Shown: positions 1-7,295, counted from the stretch's first letter. The stretch: DNA of 14,462 nucleotides from CAYYMD01 sp964480425 (GCA_964480425.1 CAYZPY010000056.1:1-14462), one strand, 5' to 3'. Translations and numbers: made by a program. Notes: a model not told the origin generated them from the sequence alone.

Positions 1-3
1 GCC

Positions 4-1005
4 ATGAAAGCGATGGTCCTTGATAAAATCGCCCCCATAGATACCTCCCCACTGACGTTAAAGGACGTAGACGACCCCCGGCCCGGCGCCGGTCAGGTCC
101 GCGTGAAGGTCCGCTGCTGCGGCATCTGCCGCACGGACCTGCACGTCATCGAGGGCGAACTTCCGCAGCAAAAGATTCCGATAATCCCCGGCCACCAGAT
201 TGTCGGGACGGTGGACGCCGTGGGCGACGGCTGCGAGCGGCTCAAAGAAGGCGCCCGCGTGGGCATCGCCTGGCTGCGCGAAACCTGCGGGCGGTGCGAT
301 TTCTGCCGCTCAGGCCGGGAGAACCTGTGCGAGTCGCAGCGGTTCACCGGATATCACGCCAACGGCGGCTTCGCGCAGTACGCAGTGGTCAGGGAAGACT
401 TTGCATACGAGATTCCCGAGCAGTTCGAGGACGTCGAGGCGGCGCCGCTGCTGTGTGCCGGCATCGTGGGCTATCGCTCGCTTAAGCGGGCGGAACTGCC
501 CCCCAGCGGCAGTCTGGCGATATACGGATTCGGCTCCAGCGCGCACGTTATCATGCAGATAGCGCTTCACCGCGGCAGCGAGGTTTACGTGGTCACGCGC
601 GGCGAATCGCACCGCCAACTGGCAAAAAAAATGGGCGCAAAGTGGGTCGGCGCCAGTGCCAAGGACATGCCCGTGTCGGTCGACAGCGCGATAATCTTCG
701 CCCCCGCCGGGGAGCTGGTGCCCCCGGCGCTGGAAAAACTACGCAAGGGCGGCACGCTTTCGCTGGCGGGAATATACATGACGCCGATTCCCCCGATGGA
801 CTACGAAAAACACGTATTCTATGAGCGCGACATACAGTCGGTCACCGCCAACACCCGCGCCGACGGGCGGGAGTTGCTGGTCGAGGCCGCCAAAATCCCT
901 ATTCGCCCGCACACCACGACCTATCCGCTGGACCTGGCCAACCGCGCGCTTGGGGATCTAAAGAACGATAAAATAAACGGCTCCGGCGTGCTGACATTAG
1001 AATAA
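4..1005 (+). CDS. Zinc-dependent alcohol dehydrogenase (MDR superfamily)
   Basis: A 333-residue medium-chain dehydrogenase/reductase that should oxidise an alcohol or reduce an aldehyde with NAD(P)(H) in the cytoplasm. The catalytic-zinc ligands appear as C42 (in CGICRTD), H64 (in PGHQ) and C151. The structural-zinc lobe has C95, C98, C101 and C109 in the usual spacing. The Rossmann glycines lie in GFGSSA (residues 175-180). Length is normal for the family, and the glycine-histidine-glutamine form of the second zinc motif fits the AdhA/CAD2-like branch better than classical liver-type enzymes. The start has only three bases of upstream context in the window, so its ribosome site cannot be judged. 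It is followed after 54 bp by a sugar-type oxidoreductase gene on the same strand, so it may share its transcript; the substrate cannot be read from sequence. Family assignment is secure, physiological role is not. Confidence 0.93.
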   Translation: MKAMVLDKIAPIDTSPLTLKDVDDPRPGAGQVRVKVRCCGICRTDLHVIEGELPQQKIPIIPGHQIVGTVDAVGDGCERLKEGARVGIAWLRETCGRCDFCRSGRENLCESQRFTGYHANGGFAQYAVVREDFAYEIPEQFEDVEAAPLLCAGIVGYRSLKRAELPPSGSLAIYGFGSSAHVIMQIALHRGSEVYVVTRGESHRQLAKKMGAKWVGASAKDMPVSVDSAIIFAPAGELVPPALEKLRKGGTLSLAGIYMTPIPPMDYEKHVFYERDIQSVTANTRADGRELLVEAAKIPIRPHTTTYPLDLANRALGDLKNDKINGSGVLTLE

Positions 1006-1059
1006 CCGCGTAAAGTTGAGACACACGTAGCAGGCGTTAATTCCATTCAGAAGGAACAC

Positions 1060-2406
1060 ATGATGAATCACACGACCCGAAGGAAATTCCTGAGCGATAC
1101 GGCCAGGACGGCGCTGATAGCCGGTACGGCCACTGCGCTTGGTCCGCGAAAGGTCCTTGGCGCTAACGAACGGGTAAATTTCGCGCTTATCGGCTGCGGT
1201 GGGCGCGGGCGCATTGTGTCGTACAACATGATAAAGATGGGCGGGCGGTGTGTGGGCCTGTGCGACGTCAAGGACAGCGAGTGCGACAAGGTCAACAAGT
1301 TCCTTGACCGCTATCACAAAACCGGCGACCTTCCGCATCACAAGTATCCCGAGGAGGTCTTGGAGCGCAATGACGTTGAGGCGGTGATAATCGCCACCCC
1401 GGACCACTGGCACGGTCCGCTGACCATCCAGGCATGCCGGGCCGAAAAGGACGTTTACGTCGAGAAGCCCCACGCGCACAATATCGCCGAGAGCCGCATG
1501 ATGGTCGCCGCCGCGCGAAAATACAAGCGCGTCGTCCAGGTCGGCACACAAAACCGAAGCGCCAAGTACAATCACAAGGCCCTCGAATACATAAAAAGCG
1601 GCAAAATTGGCCCCGTCCACCTGGTGAAGGTATATAACCTAAAATCCGACAGGGGATTCAAACTCGGCGCCCGATCGTCGGCGCCGAAAGACCTGGACTG
1701 GGACCGCTGGCTTGGTCCGGCGCCCGGGCGTCCGTATTACAATCGCATTTACAACGGCGGTTGGCATCATTTCTGGGATTTCTCGGGCGGTGACCTTTGC
1801 GACGACGCCGCGCACCAGACCGACCTTGCGCTGATGCTGATGGGCGAGCCGGGAATGCCCGTCAGCGTAAGCGCCGCCGGTGGACGCCTGGCACACGACG
1901 ACGACTCCCAGGTTCCGGATTTGCTCGTGACGCACTTCGAGTACGACGGATTCGTCCTGACACTGGAGCATTCGAACTACCCCAACTACATGCACAAGAC
2001 ATCCTCCACCATCCGGCGCAAGGACGAACACCCCCACTGGATGCAGAACTCCACTCGCATCGAACTGTACGGTCGCGACCAGATGATGGTCGTCGGGCGG
2101 CACGGCGGGGGCTGGCAGGCTACGACCTATCCCTGGCGCGTGAAGCAGCAGATGTTTGGCCGGGTGCCCGACGAGCCGCACGCCAAAAACTTCCTGGACT
2201 GCGTCGCCAGCAGAAACACGCCGAACGCCGACGTGGAAACCCTGCATCCCAGCGTGTGCCTGCTGCACATGGCCAACATCGCCCACCGCGTGGGCAACAA
2301 AAAACTGTGGTGGGACGACCAAGCCGGGCGATTTGACGACACCGACGCCAACAAACTCATCGCCCGCCGGTACCGTCGCGGATACGAACTACCCGACAAG
2401 GTGTAA
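1060..2406 (+). CDS. Tat-exported Gfo/Idh/MocA family oxidoreductase
   Basis: A 448-residue NAD(P)-dependent oxidoreductase of the Gfo/Idh/MocA family, which acts on sugars, inositols and glycosides. The N-terminus carries a twin-arginine signal (TRRKFL, residues 6-11, then a mild hydrophobic stretch to about residue 28), so it is probably exported folded with its cofactor. The Rossmann motif GCGGRG is at 45-50, the family EKP motif at 135-137, and the substrate-domain HxxD-like pair is H252 and D255. An AAGGA ribosome site at 1051-1055 serves either of two adjacent ATG codons (1060 or 1063); the second has the better spacing. It lies 54 bp after the alcohol dehydrogenase gene and 24 bp before a ThuA-domain gene. 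That order recalls the ThuB/ThuA pair of rhizobial trehalose use, where the oxidoreductase makes a 3-keto sugar. The actual substrate is unknown. Confidence 0.92.
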   Translation: MMNHTTRRKFLSDTARTALIAGTATALGPRKVLGANERVNFALIGCGGRGRIVSYNMIKMGGRCVGLCDVKDSECDKVNKFLDRYHKTGDLPHHKYPEEVLERNDVEAVIIATPDHWHGPLTIQACRAEKDVYVEKPHAHNIAESRMMVAAARKYKRVVQVGTQNRSAKYNHKALEYIKSGKIGPVHLVKVYNLKSDRGFKLGARSSAPKDLDWDRWLGPAPGRPYYNRIYNGGWHHFWDFSGGDLCDDAAHQTDLALMLMGEPGMPVSVSAAGGRLAHDDDSQVPDLLVTHFEYDGFVLTLEHSNYPNYMHKTSSTIRRKDEHPHWMQNSTRIELYGRDQMMVVGRHGGGWQATTYPWRVKQQMFGRVPDEPHAKNFLDCVASRNTPNADVETLHPSVCLLHMANIAHRVGNKKLWWDDQAGRFDDTDANKLIARRYRRGYELPDKV

Positions 2407-2430
2407 TTCCGGCCCAGAGGAAAACCGCCC

Positions 2431-3282
2431 ATGAAACACAAGCGACATTACGCGGCCGGGGCGGCGATTACGTTCGCCGCCCTAGCGTGCATCGCGACTT
2501 CGGCGGGGCATTCATCCGACAAAAAGCCAAAGGCGCCGCGCCCGCGGATGCTCATCGTCTGCGCCGAAGACGAATACCAAACCGAGCGCACGCTACCTGC
2601 GATGGCCGGGAAGCATCTGGGCGAAAAGTACAAAATCAGTTACGCCTTCGGCGACACGAAGAATCGCACTACAATCCCGGGCATAAAGCGACTGGACGAC
2701 GCCGACATAGCCATATTCTCGATTCGCCGCTGGCCGCTTCCGAAAGATGAGATGACCGCCGTGAGGCGATTCGTAAAAGCGGGCAAGCCACTGCTGGCAA
2801 TACGCACCACCAGCCACGCCTTCGACATCCGCGGGAAACTGCCCTCAAAGGGGCTGACCGAGTGGCCCGAATTTGACCGGGAGGTGCTGGGCATAAACTA
2901 CACCGGGCACTACGGCAACAAGAAAGCCGCCGACCCGCCCACGCTGGTGTGGGTCGAGCCGAAGCAAAGCGAGCACCCCATCCTGGCCGGGGCGCCCGAT
3001 GGAAAGGTCAGGGTCCGCTCCTGGCTTTACAAGTGCAATCCCCCCGGCGACGACGCGACGGTGCTTATGTGGGGCACGATAAAGGGTCGTCACGACGTAA
3101 AGCAGCCGGTGACCGTCGTGCGGACCACCGAGCACGGGGGGCGTGTGTTTTACACGTCGCTTGGTCATCCCGACGATTTCGAACTCGACTGGTTCGTCGG
3201 GATGCTAGTGCGCGCGGCCGAATGGGCCGGCGATGCAAACCGCAGCAATTCCCACACCCGCCCGGGCGAAAGTAACAAGTAA
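2431..3282 (+). CDS. Exported ThuA-domain protein
   Basis: A 283-residue protein with an N-terminal export signal (basic start, hydrophobic residues 8-25) followed by a ThuA-like domain, a glutamine-amidotransferase-like fold named after the rhizobial trehalose utilisation protein. Family-type segments are the IRTTSHAF stretch (124-131), the WPEFDREVLG...GHYGN region (145-163) and the C-terminal GGRVFYTSLGH segment (236-246). Cys20 after FAALA could be a lipoprotein cysteine, though the box is not ideal; plain signal-peptidase cleavage is equally possible. The AGAGGAAAA ribosome site at 2416-2424 supports the start. The 24-bp gap from the Gfo/Idh/MocA gene indicates co-transcription. ThuA proteins are linked to 3-keto-glycoside processing; the reaction here is inferred only from that pairing. 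The tail after about residue 266 is low-complexity and polar. Confidence 0.88.
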   Translation: MKHKRHYAAGAAITFAALACIATSAGHSSDKKPKAPRPRMLIVCAEDEYQTERTLPAMAGKHLGEKYKISYAFGDTKNRTTIPGIKRLDDADIAIFSIRRWPLPKDEMTAVRRFVKAGKPLLAIRTTSHAFDIRGKLPSKGLTEWPEFDREVLGINYTGHYGNKKAADPPTLVWVEPKQSEHPILAGAPDGKVRVRSWLYKCNPPGDDATVLMWGTIKGRHDVKQPVTVVRTTEHGGRVFYTSLGHPDDFELDWFVGMLVRAAEWAGDANRSNSHTRPGESNK

Positions 3283-3406
3283 AGTCTCCCCCTTCGATTG
3301 GCGATAATTATTGTATTGAACGGGCGGGGGTCGCCCTTGGGGCGGTTGGGTGTGCTGGAATACCCTTCCGCCGGAACACGGCTTTCTCATGCGCGGAGAA
3401 ACAAAC
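3283..3406. other. Intergenic stretch with GC-rich hairpin
   Basis: This gap separates the ThuA operon from the next small gene. It holds a short GC-rich inverted repeat (GGGCG at 3322-3326, CGCCC at 3332-3336) followed only by two T residues, so it is a poor intrinsic terminator. A -10-like GATAAT lies at 3303-3308 with no convincing -35 box at normal spacing. An open frame from TTG at 3298 runs in phase into the membrane-protein gene, but its N-terminal translation looks like non-coding sequence. Confidence 0.3.
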
Positions 3407-3466
3407 ATGCCGACGACCTCAATGCCCGCCGAATCATTCGGGGGCGAATCCGGGGTGATGCCATGA
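3407..3466 (+). CDS. Possible 19-residue leader ORF, coupled to the next gene
   Basis: An ATG at 3407 opens a 19-codon frame (MPTTSMPAESFGGESGVMP) whose TGA stop at 3464-3466 overlaps the ATG at 3463-3465 of the following gene in an ATGA arrangement. A GGAGA ribosome-site-like sequence lies at 3395-3399, seven bases before the ATG. This geometry is typical of translational coupling, and the frame could be a leader peptide controlling the membrane-protein gene. The peptide has no recognisable attenuator features such as repeated codons for one amino acid. An ORF this short can arise by chance, so the call is tentative. Confidence 0.3.
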   Translation: MPTTSMPAESFGGESGVMP

Positions 3467-3846
3467 TCATCTGGACCTGTTCAATAAGGGCGGTGGGAAT
3501 ATTTCTTGCGCTGCTGATGGGCGTGATAATCATACAGAAAATGCGCAAATGGCGCGATTTGGCCCTGTACTGGCTGCTGGCGGGCATGTCCATCGGTCCG
3601 CTGGTGGTGCTCAGCTGGAATATCATATTCCGCCTGTTCCTGGCTGAACACGCCTCGGCGGCGGACCGGATCACCTGGCTGGGCAATTTTCAGATCAGGT
3701 ACGTCTACGAGATCATAAACACTGTTCTGAACACGACATGCCTGGGTGCGGTAATTATCGGTCTTGTAAGACTCTACCGGAACCCGCAGCGGCGATACCG
3801 TATGGTCCGCCCGGCGGAGTTCGTTTCCAACGACCCGCGAAGTTGA
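3463..3846 (+). CDS. Small integral membrane protein, function unknown
   Basis: A 127-residue protein I do not recognise. It has three likely membrane helices, at about residues 8-25, 33-59 and 81-104, joined by short loops with basic residues (KMRKWR after the first helix, RLYRNPQRRYR after the third). The positive-inside rule suggests a cytoplasmic C-terminus. I chose the ATG at 3463 over an upstream in-frame TTG at 3298 because GGGGTGA at 3452-3458 is a plausible ribosome site and the 55 extra residues look non-coding. The start overlaps the stop of a possible 19-codon leader ORF. It stands between the ThuA operon and a GAF-HD-GYP gene, about 104 bp before the latter, which has its own promoter candidate. 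No catalytic motif is visible; a sensor partner or small structural membrane protein are guesses. Confidence 0.7.
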   Translation: MIIWTCSIRAVGIFLALLMGVIIIQKMRKWRDLALYWLLAGMSIGPLVVLSWNIIFRLFLAEHASAADRITWLGNFQIRYVYEIINTVLNTTCLGAVIIGLVRLYRNPQRRYRMVRPAEFVSNDPRS

Positions 3847-3850
3847 TATT

Positions 3851-3879
3851 TTAACATCGCGTGCAAAATACCGAATAAA
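3851..3879 (+). promoter_or_regulatory. Candidate sigma-70-like promoter for the HD-GYP gene
   Basis: TTAACA at 3851-3856 matches five of six bases of the bacterial -35 consensus, and AATAAA at 3874-3879 matches four of six of the -10 consensus, with a 17-base spacer. Transcription would begin near 3886-3890, giving a leader of about 60 bases before the ATG at 3951. The region is locally AT-rich against GC-rich surroundings. Call by eye only. Confidence 0.4.
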
Positions 3880-3950
3880 TTCAATGACGGATGGTTTCTG
3901 CTGTCCGTGCCAAATGCGCGAATAAACGACGAACCAGCGGAGTCAAGCAG

Positions 3951-5183
3951 ATGAGCGAAACGACAATACCGCCCGCCGCCGGCGACGTAGCGGAGGTTCT
4001 CAAGGCCACCTTAGACATCGGTGTGAACCTCTCCCAGGAGCCGGACAGGAACAAGTTGTTCAATTCGATACTCACGCAGGTCCGCCGCCAGACCCGTTGC
4101 GAGGGCGGCTCGATTTATATCGTCGAGGATGGGCGTCTGCGTCTGCTTGCGGTCCAGAACGACAAGATTTCCACTGAAAAGATCGCCCGCGTGCTGGGCG
4201 AGGGCATGACCGTTTCAAAACATTCGCTTGCCGGATACGTAGCCCACAGCGGCAGGGTTATAAACGTACCCAACGCCTACTCGCTGACCAGCGGGTCTCC
4301 GTTTCACCTGGCGCGGGAGTTGGACGCGGCCATCGGGTATCGCACGATCAGTGTGCTGGCAATTGGGCTGAAATGTCCCGATGGGCAGATAGTGGGCGTG
4401 CTGGAGCTGATAAACCGTCTATCCCGGGACGGCAAACCCGTTCCGTTCGGCGAGGCGGAAATCCGCATGGTCATGCCGCTGGCGTCAATGGCGGCGGTCA
4501 CCATTCACAACGACCTGCTCCGCAGGAACCTCAAGCGCGCCCACCTGGACACGATCATCCGCCTTTCAACGGCGGCAGAATTCCGCGACGACGCCTCCGC
4601 AGGACACATTCGCAACGTCAGCAACATCTCGGCTATTCTGGCAGGGGCGATAGGTCTGGACGACCGGAAGACGGAACTGGTCAGGTGCGCCGCGCCCATG
4701 CACGACATCGGAAAGGTCGGAATACCCGACGGAATACTCAAAAAACCGGGAACACTCACGCCAAAGGAAAGGCAAACGGTCGAAGCGCACACTACCATAG
4801 GCGCCAGGATCCTCGATAATCCAAAAAACGACCTTATGGTGATGGCCAGGGAAGTTGCCCTTTCGCACCACGAGAAATGGAACGGACTGGGATACCCGCA
4901 CGGTCTGAGGGAACATCAGATACCGCTTCCGTCCAGAATCGTGGCGCTTGCCGACGTGTTCGACACGCTCATCTCCAAACGATGCTACAAAGACGCCTAC
5001 TCCCTGGACACCGCGCTGGACATCATCCGCCGGGAGAAATCGGCGCATTTCGACCCCAACATGGTGGAGGCGTTTTTCGAGAATCTCTACGACGTACTCC
5101 GGTCCTGCGATCGCGCAATGGAAACCGCCAGCCAAACCGATCATTCGTCCGGGAACAGCATCGCCTCGGAAAAACGCGTCTGA
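3951..5183 (+). CDS. GAF-HD-GYP domain protein, probable cyclic-di-GMP phosphodiesterase
   Basis: A 410-residue soluble signalling protein: an N-terminal GAF domain (about residues 15-190), which would bind a small ligand or a partner, then a C-terminal HD-GYP domain (about 200-385), which hydrolyses cyclic di-GMP. The metal-binding and signature residues are all present: H219, H251-D252 with K255 (HDIGK), H280, H306-H307 and D335, and the GYP motif at 314-316 in HHEKWNGLGYP. The enzyme is therefore predicted active. I chose the ATG at 3951 rather than one at 3891: a CGGAG ribosome site lies at 3938-3942, and the intervening residues look non-coding. No membrane segment or receiver domain is present. 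The last 43 bp overlap the end of the opposing gene. Neighbours do not reveal the process it controls. Confidence 0.93.
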   Translation: MSETTIPPAAGDVAEVLKATLDIGVNLSQEPDRNKLFNSILTQVRRQTRCEGGSIYIVEDGRLRLLAVQNDKISTEKIARVLGEGMTVSKHSLAGYVAHSGRVINVPNAYSLTSGSPFHLARELDAAIGYRTISVLAIGLKCPDGQIVGVLELINRLSRDGKPVPFGEAEIRMVMPLASMAAVTIHNDLLRRNLKRAHLDTIIRLSTAAEFRDDASAGHIRNVSNISAILAGAIGLDDRKTELVRCAAPMHDIGKVGIPDGILKKPGTLTPKERQTVEAHTTIGARILDNPKNDLMVMAREVALSHHEKWNGLGYPHGLREHQIPLPSRIVALADVFDTLISKRCYKDAYSLDTALDIIRREKSAHFDPNMVEAFFENLYDVLRSCDRAMETASQTDHSSGNSIASEKRV

Positions 5184-6988
5184 AACTCGGGGTCCTGCGA
5201 GAGTTGGACGTGCTCGGCCATGCGCGCCAACTGCTCCGCCCTTCGGCGCGCACGGGTGGACACCAGCGCCAGGCGGGCGCCGTTGAGGGAGGCGTTTCCG
5301 ACGTAGTTTATCCGATTGTGTTCGATACCGCAGGGCAGCAGTCCTATCCTCTGTGCGTTGCTTCGCCGGATGAAACTTCCGAATCCCCCGGCCAGGTAGA
5401 CGCGTGCGACGTCGGCAATTTTCAGTCCCGCGCGGTTCAGCAGGATATTGACCCCCGCCCTGATGGCGCCGGTGGCCAACTGCACCTCGCGCACGTCGCG
5501 CTGCGTCAGCGCCAACGGCGGCGTCAGGCCGTCGTCGTCGTTATCGGTAAACACAAAACTCGTCTGGTCCCCCTCGTTCAGGCGCACACGGCGCTTAAGC
5601 GCCTCGGGCAGGTCGCCGGGCAACTCGCCCGTCGGCAGCAGCCTGCCCGAGGCGTTGACGATTCCCGCACGCAGCAGTTCGGCCACGAGGTCAACCAGCG
5701 CGCTTCCGCATATACCCGTCGGCGTAACGTCGCCTATCACGCTGTAACTGACATCTTCGTTGAAGACGACCTTCGCCACGGCGCCTGAGGCGGCGGTCAT
5801 GCCGCACGATATCCTGGCGCCCTCAAACGCCGGTCCCGCTGCGGTCGAGGCCGTCCACATCCGTCCCCGGCACCACAGCACTATCTCCCCGTTGGTGCCG
5901 ATGTCCACCAGCAGCACGGGCTCATCGTGCGCGGTCATGTCGGTGGCGAGGATGCCGGCCACGGCGTCGCCGCCAACGAATCCGCCTATGATGGGAAACA
6001 GGTACGCCGTGGCGCGGGGATTTATCGCAAGCGACAGTTCGCCCGCCGGCACCATCAGCCCCCTTCCGTAAGCGGGCACGAAGGGGACCTTTCCCAGCGG
6101 ATCCACCTGGATACCGCACAGCAGGTGCTCCATGGTGGTGTTTCCGGCAATCGCCGCCTCGTAAATGTGCGAGCACTCGATACCGGCGACGGAGCACATT
6201 TCGCAGGTCATCTCGGACAGCGCCCCCACCACGGCGTCGCGGAGTTCGCCTTCTGCCCTGTCGCCACCGGAGGCGTACTGAATGCGCGACATCACGTCGC
6301 TGCCGAAACTCGCCTGGGGATTCATGCGCGAAGCGACGGCCACCTCTTCGCCGCTGCACAGGTTCAGCAGCGAACCGACCAGCGTGGTCGTTCCCACGTC
6401 GAAGGCGAGCCCGTAACACGATTGGCGGGTGTCGCCGGATTCGAACTCGATTAGGTGGTCATCGGCCAGCACTGCGGTGCCCTTAAAGCCGTTCTTCCTC
6501 AGCATGCGGGGCAGTTTTCGCAGCATGGTGATGTCGGCCTTGACTGGCCCGACCTGGCGCTGGAGGCGCAGCAGGTCCGGGGTGCTGTCGTCCAGCGTGG
6601 GCGCAGGAAGATCCACGTAAACCTTCCTTACCGCCGGGCGCACCTCGCCTACGGACGCCTGGGCTTGTTGAAATATCCGGTGATAGTCCGCAAACAGGGA
6701 GTTTTCCGGCACGTGGACCCTGGTTTGGCGCTGCACCTGCGCCTGGCACGCCAGGCGCCACCCGTGGCGGATTTCACCGGGCGTGTATATGTTTTTCTCC
6801 ACCTCGGTGGGTTCGGGCGCCCCGTCGAGAATTCTCACGCGGCACTTGCCGCACGTACCGGCGCCGCCGCAGGGCGTTTCTATGGTCAGACCCGCCCGCG
6901 CGGCGGCCTCGAGTATCTTCGTGCCGACAAGCACGTACACCGACCTTTGGGTAGGAAGGAACGTAACCTGTAACTGCCGCCGCTTCAT
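5141..6988 (-). CDS. 2Fe-2S/ASKHA corrinoid-activation protein (RACo-like)
   Basis: A 615-residue protein of the family that reductively reactivates corrinoid (B12) proteins at the expense of ATP. The N-terminal plant-type ferredoxin domain has the 2Fe-2S ligands C40, C46, C49 and C81. A linker follows, then the actin-like ATPase region from about 190: DVGTTT (197-202), AGNTT (281-285), DIGTNGE (362-368), GICGSA (425-430) and GGFG (534-537). Length and order match known activators of corrinoid methyltransferase systems. The ribosome site GGAGA lies seven bases before the ATG. The 3' end overlaps the HD-GYP gene on the other strand by 43 bp. No corrinoid protein or methyltransferase gene is in the window, so the partner must lie elsewhere. 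Such proteins mostly occur in anaerobes that use methoxyl or methylamine groups or the Wood-Ljungdahl route; which applies here is unknown. Confidence 0.9.
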   Translation of the reverse strand: MKRRQLQVTFLPTQRSVYVLVGTKILEAAARAGLTIETPCGGAGTCGKCRVRILDGAPEPTEVEKNIYTPGEIRHGWRLACQAQVQRQTRVHVPENSLFADYHRIFQQAQASVGEVRPAVRKVYVDLPAPTLDDSTPDLLRLQRQVGPVKADITMLRKLPRMLRKNGFKGTAVLADDHLIEFESGDTRQSCYGLAFDVGTTTLVGSLLNLCSGEEVAVASRMNPQASFGSDVMSRIQYASGGDRAEGELRDAVVGALSEMTCEMCSVAGIECSHIYEAAIAGNTTMEHLLCGIQVDPLGKVPFVPAYGRGLMVPAGELSLAINPRATAYLFPIIGGFVGGDAVAGILATDMTAHDEPVLLVDIGTNGEIVLWCRGRMWTASTAAGPAFEGARISCGMTAASGAVAKVVFNEDVSYSVIGDVTPTGICGSALVDLVAELLRAGIVNASGRLLPTGELPGDLPEALKRRVRLNEGDQTSFVFTDNDDDGLTPPLALTQRDVREVQLATGAIRAGVNILLNRAGLKIADVARVYLAGGFGSFIRRSNAQRIGLLPCGIEHNRINYVGNASLNGARLALVSTRARRRAEQLARMAEHVQLSQDPEFQTRFSEAMLFPDE

Positions 6989-7022
6989 CGCATATCTCCG
7001 TCAATGTCCCTGGCGGGCTGTC

Positions 7023-7050
7023 TGCCAGGCGCCGGGATGCCGGGCATTTT
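7023..7050 (+). other. Inverted repeat with T-run (terminator-like hairpin)
   Basis: TGCC-A-GGC at 7023-7030 pairs with GCC-G-GGCA at 7039-7046, giving seven base pairs with one internal A-G mismatch and an eight-base loop. TTTT follows at 7047-7050. Read on the plus strand it looks like a weak intrinsic terminator, but no plus-strand gene ends nearby. On the minus strand it would fold in the leader of the RACo-like gene, about 35 bases before its ATG. It could insulate against antisense read-through or act in leader control. Confidence 0.3.
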
Positions 7051-7145
7051 AAAATCAATCGCTAACAACAGAATACGAATATTTTGTCCGATTAGTATTA
7101 AAAATGACTACACCATTTAAACGCCGGACAAATACTTTTATCCAA

Positions 7146-7169
7146 TCCGCCCCTCCCAGCGGTTATACT
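7146..7169 (+). promoter_or_regulatory. Promoter-like element with TATACT -10 box
   Basis: The -10-like TATACT (7164-7169) is preceded by GGT and a C-rich segment that closely resembles the one in front of the metallo-beta-lactamase gene at 8135-8155. No good -35 match exists at 16-18 bases upstream. If used, transcription starts near 7176, about 120 bases before the ATG at 7296. Confidence 0.35.
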
Positions 7170-7295
7170 ACAGCGCCGGGCGTGGGTCGCAGCCGGCGCG
7201 CGTATCTTCCGCCGTTGATCGTACCACCGGCGGACAATCGCAGGCAGGTCCGGGCCGATATCGTCGCCGAGAAATACCTCCTGGGATATAAATCC

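Larger units (their letters stand above)
6989..7295. other. Divergent AT-rich intergenic region
   Basis: These 307 bases separate the start of the RACo-like gene (minus) from the chosen start of the membrane-anchored protein (plus). The part from about 7047 to 7145 is markedly AT-rich and probably contains promoters for both directions. Next to the RACo gene are its ribosome site and an inverted repeat (7023-7046). A TATACT box lies at 7164-7169 on the plus strand. A plus-strand frame open from ATG 7104 runs in phase into the downstream gene, but its first 64 codons look non-coding and start upstream of the likely -10 box. No other gene is seen. Confidence 0.6.

Noticed and set aside
1639..2322. 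227-codon open frame on the minus strand inside the Gfo/Idh/MocA gene
   Set aside because: Shadow frame of a well-supported gene in GC-rich DNA; the translation shows no domain or export signal.
3298..3462. In-frame TTG extension adding 55 residues to the small membrane protein
   Set aside because: The added residues look non-coding, the extension would begin inside a region with hairpin and promoter-like sequence, and a good ribosome site supports ATG 3463.
3891..3950. ATG at 3891 as start of the HD-GYP gene
   Set aside because: It lies only a few bases after the expected transcription start, has no ribosome site, and the 20 extra residues do not resemble the family; ATG 3951 has CGGAG upstream.
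4566..5144. 192-codon minus-strand frame inside the HD-GYP gene
   Set aside because: Antisense shadow of conserved HD-GYP codons; no ribosome site or recognisable motif.
4877..5788. 303-codon plus-strand frame across the HD-GYP/RACo junction
   Set aside because: It runs out of frame through one conserved gene and antisense to another; composition is arginine/glutamine-rich noise.
7104..7295. ATG at 7104 as start of the signal-anchored protein
   Set aside because: It would bury the signal anchor at residue 74 and place the start before the TATACT box; the extra residues are proline/arginine-rich noise.
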